Shown here piece by piece: positions 46,810 through 58,290 of a DNA stretch of 64,000 bases. A program made the translations under genes and the position numbers. Origin of the DNA: Whitmania pigra (lineage: Eukaryota > Annelida > Clitellata > Hirudinida > Haemopidae); the NCBI GenBank assembly GCA_021613335.1, contig JAJTWR010000299.1, positions 3,361,001 to 3,425,000 of the forward strand, read 5' to 3'. Below the pieces are notes generated by a model. That model saw only the letters and a program-made list of their open reading frames with translations. It had not been told where the DNA came from and did no database searches. The stretch's first letter is position 1. Every line of letters begins with the position of its first letter.

Positions 46810-48501
46810 TTACATCTCGTCATCATCTATGCCCAGCTCTGGGAAGTCCCCTACTGTCACATTCTCAGGCTTAACAAATGCTCCATAGGATTGTGGGCAT
46901 TCAAAATATCTTTTCCCTGCAACACTGTAAAATGCTCATGTCATTTAAGATGCAATTTAAAATGATTTGAATTTTACTACATGTACATTGAAAGATTGAA
47001 CCTACCTTCCATCATTCTTCCCAAGGGGTTCATCATATTTGACACCAACCCAATAACCAGGCTTGAAATCTGTATTACCTAATATTGCATTCATTACTCA
47101 ACTGTTCATTCTTTGAGGTGCACTCAATTTCAAATCTCAAATTTGTTTAAAGACAGCACAAACTTAGATAGTATAGAACACGACAAAAGCACGAACCAAC
47201 AAACATCACGACTCCTCTCTTCCGTGGTTGACCGACAACTGCGACTTCACATCTGATAAATTTAACAATTAGTAAAAAAGCATGTAAAACGGGTGACCCA
47301 AATCATGTCTTTTCATATTCGAAAGATAATGCCGTGAAATTGTGAAACTGTTTCCTTTTGATGAAATTTCTTTGAGTGTAACTATAACTTGGATAAGTAT
47401 TGTGAAATACTTCAGTCCAACACAAGAATTAGAACCATATGGTATGTACTTATTTGCTATATGTTAAGTACTTGACGTAATCATTAGAATAAATTAGCAA
47501 CTTAAGTTATGTGACGTTCAAGCTTTGTTTATAACAATGTGAGGGATGTGAGCTGACACAAATGGATTGTGATTCTTCAAAGAGAGTAATGAATAAGATA
47601 AACTACTTCATGGGATGTTGAAGTCTTTATCTGACCTGCTATTCAAAGGGATACTTTCAGCCTTTACTCTTTCCAATTGTTCGGCTCTTTTTGCCTCCTC
47701 CAGCTTTCGTACTTTTTCTTCTTCACTGGTTTCTGTGTATTGGCCAAACTTCATTCTCTGTTTGAAAGCCCTCACCGAATCTAGAAGTACAATTAATTGA
47801 GACTGATTCACACAATTAACATTTTGTAATTTTAATATTTCAAAGAGTCACACCTCATACCCTGTTTGCTTCAGTAAATTATTAATATTTAAATCCTTTA
47901 AACTGCCTGATTTCTCTAACCAAACAAATTTTTTGGTTTTATGCTAGCACCCATTACATTTACAAATTACAAATTACATTACAAATTTTCCAGGTACAAA
48001 TTCGATCAAGGAAATACAAAATAATACTTTAATCCTTCCAATTACCAGTTTTTTGAGCATAAGCTTCATCAGAGAGCTCAAATTTCTTCACAGATGAGAG
48101 GTCATCAATGTTTAATGACTTGCCACTTTTGTCCACCACCTAAAACAAAACCAAAATATCTTAAAATTGAAAGAAATCAACAATTTGGTTGTTGTACTTG
48201 CATGGATCCTCATACTGTTTTTTACATCATATGATCTGATTGTTCTTTGATCATCATCCATTTTGCACAAAAGTCTATCTCCATCATATACTGCCAAATC
48301 CATGCATGAAGAAATAGCCCCTGTCACCAGTTCAAGCTTGGCCTAAAATTATATTATAAAATAAGAAATCATGTATTATTTTAAAAATATCGACATGAAT
48401 TTAGATCTAACCTTTAGTTGACCTATCGTGAGATCCGGATTAAAGGAGTTCTCAGTAATTATGGAACTAACTGTGCTTGATACTTGTACCTTGAGTGCCA
48501 T
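46810..48501 (-). CDS. TBCB: Tubulin folding cofactor B
   Basis: Cofactor that handles alpha-tubulin after chaperonin release and acts with TBCE. Exons on the minus strand: 48501-48412, 48342-48202, 48139-48046, 47780-47636, 47252-47197, 47078-47006, 46924-46810; 237 residues, close to the usual ~240. The N-terminus is a ubiquitin-like domain ([36 protein letters not shown]). A coiled linker follows ([20 protein letters not shown]). The C-terminal CAP-Gly domain reads [40 protein letters not shown], then [26 protein letters not shown]-x-x-GKRYFEC is diagnostic. The protein ends in an acidic DDDEM, replacing the usual EEY/EI-type tail. The second intron (48201-48140) begins with GC (CAT|GCAAGT). 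Divergent from FGFR1OP2-like. Confidence 0.95.
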
Positions 48502-49343
48502 TATCGTATTCCTTGAAATCGTATAATTCAATTAGCTATTACAAGAGATCTCACATATTGAATATTGCAAGCGACAGTAATAAACCTCAAATTTTGCTAC
48601 AAATATGCACTCGTCCATGCAATTCCCACAAAAAATATAGGTATCGTCATTTAGATAGTGATACATCTTTCACAATGCAATCAAATGAATTACATTACTA
48701 ATTAAGGACAAGTTTTTCTAACTGTAAGCAAATAATCATTATCCAACACTCGTTAAGTATCTAAAAAATTAAAACTAAGTAAAAACATTTCAGACTAACT
48801 CGCAAACTACACCAGAAAATATTTTAAAACATGTATATAAACATGAACGAGTGATGTCACCAATAGATGATTTCCGAAGTTTTTTTTTATGACAAAAGTG
48901 GATATGCAGTTGCAAAATAAAAAAAATAGAAAAAACTTGTACAATAAACCCATATGTCTAAAATTAATTTTTAATAGTCTTTATTTTTTCATCATTGCTT
49001 ATTTTCAAAGACCTATGTCATTTAGGTTCTTTATTCAAAAGCGAATTAATTTTGGGTTAGAAGAGGCAAACATTTTTGCTGTTATATCACTTTTGTTGCT
49101 TTTTTCTTAAATACCTTATTTTATCTTATACATTAAATCCAGTTTTCGTTTCTCAGATCGCGTACTGCTGTACTGTTGTGTGAAAGGGAGGAGAGGTTTC
49201 GAAAGTAAGTGAAGATTTCCAAATATTTGTATTAATTTGCTTAGTGGTATTTACTTTGGATTCCTGAATTTGGACTAGCATTACGTTGGGATAACTTTTA
49301 AGTAAAAAGTACATGTAACAGGTAATTAATTTTATATCCAGAA
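48502..49343. promoter_or_regulatory. Shared upstream region of TBCB and FGFR1OP2-like
   Basis: 842 bp between two divergent start codons. A 5' UTR exon of the plus-strand gene probably ends near 49204 (CGAAA|GTAAGT) with its acceptor at 49341 just before the ATG. No coding exon seen. Confidence 0.4.
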
Positions 49344-52300
49344 ATGACCACTTTGGAAAAATTGTTACGTGATGCCCAGCAACTTCTTGGGAAAATGAAG
49401 CAAAATGATACTGTCGCCGAGAATATTACGGAACAATTTCAACAATTAAATAGTAAAATTGAAGCCAGCAAAAAGGTATCATGAGTGGTTGATTTAATAC
49501 GTATCGTCTGCTTTATAATTATTTTAAAAACGAACCGAAGACAAATGCCTTTTACCCGTTCACCAAGTAAACTTAAGCATAATGAGCAAATGTCAAGTAT
49601 ACTTCAAAGAGCACTTGACAGAGCAAAATGATGGATGTTGTTGTTAATTATTCAATTGAAATTAAATATGCGTTATATTTAAGCTATACTCTGACTCATT
49701 ACCTTGGTTTATTTCAGTTTCAGGAATTGCCTGTTATTGCTGAAGATGGCCATAAAAGCAAGCAAAACCTGGATTTGGTGCTTTTGCCAGTGAGCGTCAT
49801 TTATTTGTTTGTCAAAGCCTATTTTCATTTGAAGTAATTACCAAGATTTTGTCTGACTCTCTTTAATATGTAACAAGTTTATGGGGGTGCACCTTCGGTT
49901 TATATGGTTGCATCTTTGAATTAAAATTAGTAAGATATATGGGGTGGATGTAATAAGGATATTTAATTTGGTGACCCGTCAAAATAGCCCAGCGACAAAA
50001 TAGCCCCGTCAAAACATTCCCGTCAATGTATCTTTAAAAAAAAAAATTTATATGAGTTGAAGACATTAACTGGTAACTGATTTCAAATTTGATTAAATGA
50101 AATGAGTTTTACGTTTTGTCGCCGGGCTATTATGACTGGGTGCCATTTAATTTATCATGCATTATGTATATATTACATGCTAAGTGATCGGAAAGTAATT
50201 CCCTGTTTTATAATACTTTTGGTTTATTTAGAAATTGTAAGCCTTACAACAAATAAATATGAGATAAAAGTGTACATCTACAATATCACCACTGTGATCA
50301 TCATCATTAACATCCAAAATATCACTATCAGATTACAGCATTGGTCAAGTCATAACTAAACTCAGGGATGTAGTTTCAGCATTTTCCAAGGTGGACAAAC
50401 CCTCACAGCCTGAGGAAATGACCTTTTTTTGCTTCTATCCAAAATTCAGGGGGAAGCGTGCAAAACCCTCGCAAAAACATAAAACATGAGTTAACTACTA
50501 TTTTTTAACTACTTTTTTAAGAGTAGTTATTAACTACTTCTTAACTACTTTAGTAACTACCCATCTCTGATAATAATTGCACTATGATCAAAATTTCAGC
50601 AAGGTATTAGTGAAAAATAACTTTTACTGCTATGTTCAGAATGTATGAGTTTTTGATCAAAATAAGTGCAATAAGTCTCAAGTGCAATTACTCAGTGTCC
50701 AAGTACAAGTACTAGTACTCAGGTTCAAGTACAAGTACACCAATAATTATGAACGAGTATTTTACAAGTACGTTTTTAAGGGTTTTGGATTAATTTATTT
50801 CTGAACAAAATGCTAGACCATGAAACAAAAAAGTCATAAAATTTTCACAAATTCATGATGAGGGGATAACCTGTTGCAACTTGCAAGATTATTGTTATTA
50901 TTTTATTGTGACACGATTTTTTAGAGTCTTTAATTAAATTATGTACTTTAATTGGTAAGCTGAGAGTGAAAATGTGAATTTGAATATTAACGAACATGAT
51001 ATAATTGATTATGTAACAATGAGAAATGAAAAAATAGATTGATATGGAACACGATAAAACGATGTAGGACTGCAACATAAACCAATGAAACATAGTTCAA
51101 ATAATTGACACAGTATATAACGGGATGAGGAAATGTAAGTCTCAACAACTGGACAGCGTGTATTTGTTAAATAGAGAAAGTGTTTACAGAAGTAAGGGAT
51201 TATGATAAAGAAGAAAACAAGAATGGACCTTGACGACATGTGGAGACTTTTTTAAGATGGAAGATTCAGATCTGAATTAATTGGATGATCTAAGATTATA
51301 AGAGTGGATATCTGAAGATTTGGAAGACATTATTAAAGGATGGAGGTACTAGGTTCATAATTAACTATGCAGAGGCAAGTTTGGAATTTGTTGATCTGAT
51401 AAATGTTCAGAAATCCATTTGAAATAAAGAATACATCAATAAGTTACCTTTTTAAATTGCCAAAACTGCCTATGCTTATTCTTAAAATTTATTTATCTTA
51501 GGAAAAATAGACAAAGACAAAATAGACAATCTTTTATCACATAATGTTTGAGAGGCCAAGATTCTTGATTTCATTTTAGATCAGCTGCTCATATGGCTTG
51601 TCCAGTCATGCCAAGATCATTTTTAATCTAATATAATTTAAATTGTGAGTAAAGAAAATATATGTGCCAAAGACAATTTCTGAAACAAATGGCAGCTCAC
51701 TGAAATCTCATCAGGTTTTTGTTACATTAATTGATAAAAGAATTTTCAGTGCCCTCGCATGCAGCCATGAAGCAAAATCAGTGATGGGTACCGAAACTCA
51801 TTGTCAATGGATTGGCTTTTTCCCATTCGCTTCTCCAACAATACCCTAAAACGACCATTACATGAAGGAGCTGAGGCCGTGGCAGGACTGTTGCCAATGA
51901 TTAATTTATTATACCAATTAAAACAGTTTTATAAGAAGCTTTATTACATTTCTGAAATTTCATGTAAACATCTTAGTTACTGATGTTTGCAGTTTCATCA
52001 AAAATAAATGTATGAAAAGATGAATCACCTATTTCTTTAAATAGTTTGGATTTAACTAAATTTATGCACCCATTGTTATCTGCATTATTTTGCTTCTCCA
52101 ACCCTCAGGGTGTTGATGTATATTACCAACGTGGTTATGTTACATCAGCAACTACACATTTGCAGAAGAAGATTCCTTGATGTTTCTTCTCCCCGACAGA
52201 TCTCAGGCAAAAAAACTCAACATAAGTTCTCAATTAATTAAAACTAACGTAATTGGAACATTAGAGCTTTTGGCAATACTAGATCATTAATAATTTATCT

Positions 52301-53322
52301 AAGTGAGAATATTGAGATTATGCTTTGCCACACCTGCTGTATTATGCAATTGTAATTTTAATTTGACAGTTAAGGTGATTCAATTACAATTATTTATTGA
52401 ATTTATTTACAATTAATTTCTCATAAGCTCCGGAATCTGATTTATACCAAACAGCAATATATTCAGACAAGCTTAAAAGGATTGTGCTTATATACCAAAT
52501 CTTCTGTCACAAGCAAAAAATCTTTAGAAATCTGCCAGACATGACAAGAGAGGAATTCTCCAAAAAGTCATTGAAGTTATAAATTAAATATAATCCTCTT
52601 CAACTGAGAAACCTATCCCCCCATCTTCAACAAATATCGCTGGCACCCTTCTCCCTTCTTTTTCTACCCTAAAACTTCTCGGCGTTACTTTTGATTCCCA
52701 TCTCAGCTTTAAACAACATGCCTCCTCCATAGCAGAATCTTGCAATCACCTCATCTGGGCTATACGACACATCCGCCCACTCCTCTCGGTCGACATGACT
52801 GCTGCTCTCGCACGCAGCCTGGTCCTCTCCCGCCTTGACTACTGCAACTCCCTCCTGTATGGCGCTCCAGCCTCTCTTACCCTCTCCTTTCAGCGCATTC
52901 AAAACAAGTTAGCCAAACTTGTTCTTCTTAATCCCAATCTCAACAGCTCCGAGGCCCTGACACAACTGCACTGGCTACCCATCCATCTTCGCATCATCTA
53001 CAAAATATCTCTGCTCACTTATCGCACATTAACCGCATCCAAACCCCCTTATCTCCATCATCTCATTCGCCACCGTCACATCCCCGATCACCTCCGCTCA
53101 TCTTCTATAGTTCATCTTCACCAACCGGTTCTCAAATCATCCATAGTTAACCGAGGCTTCTCTCATGCCTCGCCCGCCATCTGGAATAGCCTGCCCCCCA
53201 TCATCCGGTCTCAGCCCACGCTCGAGATCTTCAAGCGCCAGCTGAAGACCTAAATCTTCAAAAAATTCCTCGAAGACCCAAGGCGCCTCTGACGCTATGC
53301 CTAAGGCGCCATACAAATAAAC

Positions 53323-53399
<77 letters not shown>

Positions 53400-54091
53400 A
53401 TTGTACAAATGATACTATTTTACATGAAATGAATTTATTTAGAAAAATAAGATAAAAATAGAATATTTGATTCTACATAGAACTAACAACATTTGCAACA
53501 TTTTTTCTTTGGTGGTTTAAATTATTAAATGTCATTTCTGGGTGTATTTACATATTTGGTTTGCAATGATTTCAGGAAAATCCACACATTCGAGATCTAG
53601 AAAATGAAAACAAAGAATTGAGAAATTTTCTTGATGAGCATCAAGCAGCATTGGAATTAATTATGAGCAAATACAGACACCATGTTAACAAGCATCTGAA
53701 TTCCCACACCATCACACTTTCTAATGATGATCATTCCAACAAATTTGAAGTTGTGAAATTTTATTTTCTTAACTGAATTTTACAGGAGTTATAACATAAT
53801 TTGCTTTACTAGATTCTTGAGGACCGAATTGATCAGATAAATGATATGAAGAATATGATGTGGAAAGTTCTGGAATTTGATGAGCCTACTGGTTTGCACA
53901 GTGATGAATTGACTCAACTTCAGAAGGAAAATTCTACTCTTCTCCAGCTTCTCGATATAAGCAGATCTTTTGGCAATAATTGTATATTCAATGATGACAA
54001 TGTTAAGTCATGTGATCAATCTGAGTCTACAACTTGTTTTGAAAAAGACCAAATAACCTCATTTATTTGTAATAACAAATGTGGTGATTAA
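49344..54091 (+). CDS. FGFR1OP2: FGFR1OP2/SIKE family coiled-coil protein (STRIPAK component)
   Basis: Coiled-coil protein; the vertebrate family members FGFR1OP2 and SIKE1 belong to the STRIPAK phosphatase complex. Four exons: 49344-49475, 49718-49789, 53576-53749, 53813-54091; 218 residues. The N-terminal coil reads [20 protein letters not shown] and [17 protein letters not shown]. The family core is [20 protein letters not shown] then SKYR, which closely follows the vertebrate [23 protein letters not shown] second coil is [20 protein letters not shown]. The end is Ser/Cys rich ([20 protein letters not shown]). It is shorter than the ~250-residue vertebrate proteins; the exon between coils may have been lost or missed. 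Intron 2 is 3.8 kb and holds MITE, palindromic and LINE insertions. Choice between the two vertebrate names is arbitrary. Confidence 0.85.
49975..50140. mobile_element. Palindromic GTCAAAATAGCCC-type element, copy 1
   Basis: Left arm CCCGTCAAAATAGCCCAGCG, then ACAAAATAGCCCCGTCAAAA C; right arm complements to CCCAGTCATAATAGCCCGGC, then GACAAAACG. The arm itself repeats a 16-19-bp word (GTCAAAATAGCCC / GCGACAAAATAGCCCC). The centre is A/T-rich. A related copy lies at 63825. No target duplication found. Confidence 0.65.
50363..50470. mobile_element. hAT-type MITE (CAGGGACGT family), copy E, right end missing
   Basis: Starts CAGGGATGTAGTTTCAGCAT and contains the family core GACCTTTTTTTGCTTCTATC then CAAAATTCAGGGGG. 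The right terminal repeat is not found, so the copy is truncated or degraded. It lies in intron 2 of the FGFR1OP2-like gene. Confidence 0.6.
50471..52591. other. Rest of FGFR1OP2-like intron 2
   Basis: About 2.1 kb of AT-rich intron without recognised exons. ACTACT/AACTAC near-repeats at 50490-50560 and AGTACAAGTAC words at 50700-50770 are low-complexity. Confidence 0.4.
52592..53398 (+). mobile_element. 5'-truncated CR1/L2-like LINE with (ATT)n tail
   Basis: An open frame without start, from about 52592 to 53250, encodes the C-terminal reverse transcriptase: [80 protein letters not shown], ending [26 protein letters not shown] and LxWLPIxxRIxYK are typical of CR1/L2-group elements. The 3' end AAGGCGCCTCTGACGC...AAGGCGCCATAC is followed by about 75 bp of (ATT)n. 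The frame is intact, and its base composition (GC-richer than the surroundings) marks it as a fairly young insert. Same family as the copies at 7.9, 33 and 34.4 kb. Confidence 0.85.
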
Positions 54092-55101
54092 ACTCAGGTG
54101 CTTTTAGTAAAATGCCAATATTTGTTTCTTTTTGGACTTTCAGTTGTATTAATGCATCAAATACGAGAATTTGTTGATCAACTCATATTTAAGGAAAACG
54201 CAATCCTAGAATTAGATTAATTTATTTTACTAATATTGTGGAAATATTGTTGCTAATTTTTGTTGCTTGGTCTTGGATCCCGCATTATGGGTTGCTGAAT
54301 ATAGCATCTTTATAGATTATAGATCTGCTGAATCCAAGTTTTGCCAGACTCGATTTGGTTAGAGGAAGTGCTTCACAGCCAGAAGTTATCGAACTCACTC
54401 TTGCTGAATTCGCACTTTAAAAAATATTAAATAATATTGCAAATATTTTATGGTTTTATTTAAATAGCCCTTTATTTACAATAACAAAAATTTGCAAAAA
54501 CTGGAACTCAATCTAAGTCAACCATTTCCAGCAAAATCATATCGAGGAGAAAAAACCAACACCAAAACATTTTATTGAAAACTTGAAAGATCAGCTACGA
54601 TCGGATTTTCCTTAGATAATGAGATTGCTTATTTATTGAACTAATTTGTACGAATTTGCAAAATTGCGGATATGCAAAAAATATTATTCAATAATTTTGT
54701 TTGTTTTAAAATTTTATTTGTAAATTTAATATATGTTTTAAGTTTTCTATTTCTGATCGATTTTATACATAGATATGATAATTCCCCATTGCAAAGTTGT
54801 CTATGTTTGCTTGATTTAGCAGTTTTTGCCTTGAGTGTAGGTATCGGGGTTCAATTTTATATTATGCTTTCTTTGCGTATCATTAATTCGTGAACATTGC
54901 CAAATTAACTGCGATTTGTGCCGGCTATTAAATTTATTTTGATTATCTTGCTCGATGCTGAATTTATTAGATGTGCCGTCATTATCTATGTAGAATTGTC
55001 AAATTTTCTGTCAGAGTTAAATATGTATAAAATACAAATAGTTTCTAACTTGTTTCAGTAAATTCGTTCAAAGAATTTGGCACACTTTCTAAAAAGCAAC
55101 C
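54092..55101. other. Between FGFR1OP2-like and PSMB3
   Basis: A plus-strand frame at 54330-54420 (ending LLNPSFARLDLVRGSA...EFAL) is open for about 30 codons after an AG and could be an alternative last exon, but I cannot support it. The rest is AT-rich 3' UTR and promoter space. Confidence 0.35.
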
Positions 55102-56108
55102 ATGGTAACTTTGGATTTATAAACTTTATAATAAACTTATATTTGTCTAAACAAATTCTTGAATTATCAGAGTATTATGTCATACAATGGTGCCGCTATA
55201 ATAGCTATGAAAGGAAAAAACTGTGTTGCGATAGCTTGTGACAGAAGATTTGGGATACAAGCACAAACAGTAGCAATGGATTTTGACAAAGTCTTCAGAG
55301 TTGGCCAGCGTCTTTTCATTGGTCTTGGTGGCTTGGCAACTGATGTTCAAACAGTGTAAGATTTTAAAATTATAACAAAGTTGAATATATAAGATAAATA
55401 ATATTTAAGAAGTAACAGTAAACTGTCAAATACATCGTGTCTGCATATTACAATACATATATTCTACATATAGGTATGAGAAATTGATGTTCAGAGTGAA
55501 TCTTTATGAACTAAGAGAGAATCGTAGGGTTAAGCCCCAAACTCTTCTGAGCATGGTGTCGAGTTTTCTGTATGAACACAGGTGATTTTTGGATTTCTTT
55601 GATGTGGGTTATAAAAAATGTTAACTTACTTTTTCTTATGACAGATTTGGTCCTTATTTCATTGAGCCAGTAATTGCTGGGTTGGACAGTAAAACTGGTG
55701 AACCTTTTGTGGCTTCATTAGATTTAATTGGTTGCCCGATGGTGACCGAAGATTTTGTTGTCAGTGGGACCTGCACTGAGCAGATGTATGGAATGTGCGA
55801 ATCACTTTGGAAGCCTGATATGGTTGGAAAAACTTAGTCATGGTGAAATTATGGAATGCTAATAAATTCTATGCTTTTCTGTTTAGACTCCAGATGAACT
55901 GACAGAGGTCATATCACAAGCACTTCTTAATGCCCAGGATAGGGATGCTCTTTCCGGTTGGGGAGGAATTGTAAAAATCATGTAGGTTTTAAAATTGGAT
56001 AATGAAATGAGCATTTACATCTTTATTCATATTGTTGAAAATGTCCTAATTGTTTGCAGCGAGATGGACAAGGTTACTACCAAAGTTCTGAAGGCCAGGA
56101 TGGATTGA
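55102..56108 (+). CDS. PSMB3: Proteasome subunit beta type-3
   Basis: Non-catalytic beta3 subunit of the 20S proteasome core. Exons: 55102-55104 (only the ATG), 55171-55355, 55474-55581, 55645-55822, 55887-55981, 56060-56108; 205 residues, the same length as the human protein. The sequence reads [97 protein letters not shown] and ends [10 protein letters not shown], all family hallmarks. There is no propeptide or N-terminal catalytic threonine, as expected. The first coding exon contributes only the start codon (AACC-ATG|GTAACT), so the start is set by splicing. AATAAA at 56192-56197. Confidence 0.96.
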
Positions 56109-56191
56109 TGGGGGTTAAGAAAACAAAACTGTTGATAATATGACATTGATATATTAATTATTGTTTCATGGCAAGTTTGCTCAGCAAAATC

Positions 56192-56197
56192 AATAAA
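56192..56197 (+). terminator. Poly(A) signal of PSMB3
   Basis: AATAAA 84 bases after the PSM3 reading frame stops (PSMB3 stop at 56108). Confidence 0.6.
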
Positions 56198-57703
56198 AAC
56201 ATGCCTTTAAACAATTTCTTGAAACCCAATTAAAAAGTACCTAATTCATACTTGGATGTGTAACCGAGTGTCCATGTAAACTTTGTTAAAGTTGGCTTGA
56301 GAATGTTATTGGGAAAGCCTGTCAGAGAATTGTGAGGTGGCAACATTCCAAATGTGGGTGCCGTGACCCCTGGTTACTTTTAATGGACCGGAAGCCTTCA
56401 ATGCTGCTCTAGTCAAGGAAGTTGAGGGTTTTTAATAAATGCTTGAGTATTCTGCATGCGAACCTTTTGGACGATCTATGTCAAAGTTGTGATCAAATAA
56501 TTATGGTAGGGGCCATGTTTCAGGCATTGTCTTTTGTTCTTTACATTTGAAAAGCAATTTTCTTTATGAAAAGACATCCTTTAATCCATTTGTGCCTCTA
56601 AATGTAAGTTAATGTCAGCATGACAACTGACATCAGCCAGTACTTTTTGCCAGAAAATTCATGACCCTGCACAGTCAGCCTTACTGTGAAATTCATTCAA
56701 CACAATGTGATGAACATCTTTATTTGATTGTAGCAATAAAGCACTCTCAGCTAAGATAGAACACCAAAGTAGCTAACGTTTTAACTGGTAAGAACTACTA
56801 TTGTCAGATACTTAAAAAAAACAGCTTGACTTAATTTTTCCATAATGTCTTTAAGCACATACATAGGAAGGGTAGAAAAACGTCAATAAGGGAAGTACGA
56901 GCGCATTCACAATCTAATCGTCTTCTAGCGAGGGACCAAAGAGAATGGAATGGAACCGATTACTGAAATTAAGGTACTTTTCTAATGCACCAGTTGCTTG
57001 GTCCCAATGCTGCAGGACAAGCAGATAAAATCCCAAAGCAAATTTACAAAATAATCAATGATTCCAGGAATGGAAGTTTATCGAGGACGTCAACTCTCGC
57101 ATTCGAGGTGAAAGTGAAGCTCACACTTCATCGTTCAATTTTTGATGAGAATGCCTTATCAGGATGCATCTAGCAGACAGAAAAATAGCATTTGAAATGT
57201 TTCTCGAGAGGAACAATTGAATTCAATGCAAAACAATTCAATGCAAGTAAGGCATGATAGTTTCTAAGTCAATAATCTCAGCTGAAACTCATTCAAAACA
57301 ATTGTTCTCAATAATCACTCTTCATCTCCAGATGACATAGAAAATAAATGATTGATGTTGCTTTCATTTGTAAGTGTAATACTTTGTAGGGTGTTTGAAA
57401 AATAGCCAACTTGAGGATTAACGAACGGGAATGAAAAGAAGCAAGTTACGGGAAACAACATCCGTTAAATAATTTCTAACAAAACCAATGGAACACAAAA
57501 TGAGTATCAGTAAGCAATGCATTGAAAGACGAACCGGGTCATCATGCCATGCAGTTGTTTTTCCAAGTAAACATGACCACATTCAGGACAGGCTTGCATC
57601 TATGAAAGATATGTATGCAAGTTGGCCGAGTAAACTTACGCAAGCAGATCACAGAGAAGGAATACTAAGTCACCTTTCCGACAGATCGCACGCATCGCTA
57701 CAA
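56198..57703. other. Intergenic, no firm gene
   Basis: Plus-strand frames at 56985-57173 (LLGPNAAGQADKIPKQIYKI) and 57488-57718 (MEHKMSISKQCIERRTGSSC) look protein-like in composition but have no family resemblance and no believable splice link. I leave them uncalled. Confidence 0.35.
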
Positions 57704-58132
57704 TCAAAATTTCACTAGCTTCAAAGCACGTCCAGGGTTCTGAACAGGAATAACAAAATATTTTGACTGATTGCCCAATGCCACCACCAAATACAAAAGA
57801 TCAATATTCTGGAGCTCCTTTCTCTTTTTAATGGACATTTTGGTGATCTGAAGTCCTAAGAGCCGATCGGTGGAGTGCTCTGAAACTGGCAAGAGTAAAA
57901 TACGTGCAGGCTGGTATTTTCCATCTGTGATAGATTTATTCCCATCAGTAGATATCAAGTCACGCATGCAAATGGTAAAGACCTTTCCGGTCAGTAACAA
58001 TTTTTGAACGACGGTCGAGTTCTTTCGAGGTATTGTCTCCAGTCCAAATTGGAATGTAGTGCCACTACTTTCGGTCTTCAAGTTTTCGCGACTGTTTACA
58101 TCTGACTTTGTAATGCCTAAAAATGGAGCCAT
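57704..58132 (-). CDS. Unrecognised 142-codon ORF downstream of cyclin G
   Basis: Minus-strand frame starting at an ATG (MAPFLGITKSDVNSRENLKT) and ending ALGNQSKYFVIPVQNPGRAL, then KLVKF. An acceptor-like CTCCATTTTTAG lies inside the start, so it may instead be a last exon beginning near 58117. The alternating hydrophobic pattern (KYQPARILLLPV, NIDLLYLVVALG) suggests a beta-rich folded domain. It begins 159 bp after the cyclin G stop on the same strand. I recognise no family. It may be a separate small gene or an alternative terminal exon of cyclin G. Confidence 0.35.
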   Translation of the reverse strand: MAPFLGITKSDVNSRENLKTESSGTTFQFGLETIPRKNSTVVQKLLLTGKVFTICMRDLISTDGNKSITDGKYQPARILLLPVSEHSTDRLLGLQITKMSIKKRKELQNIDLLYLVVALGNQSKYFVIPVQNPGRALKLVKF

Positions 58133-58290
58133 ATATCAAAAAACGAATTAAAAGTGAATTTAGGAAATGGAATCATTATTATGTGTACACAAACACTAAG
58201 TGATTAATTAAACATGAATACCTTGATTGAGTAATTTAATAAATTTAATTAAATGACCATATTATAATGACACTTTTTTCGGTTTAGAAT

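Noticed and set aside
56945..57179. Two-exon gene starting MEWNRLLK and joining to the frame at 56985
   Set aside because: It would need an intron of about 20 nt, too short for the spliceosome, and shows no family match.
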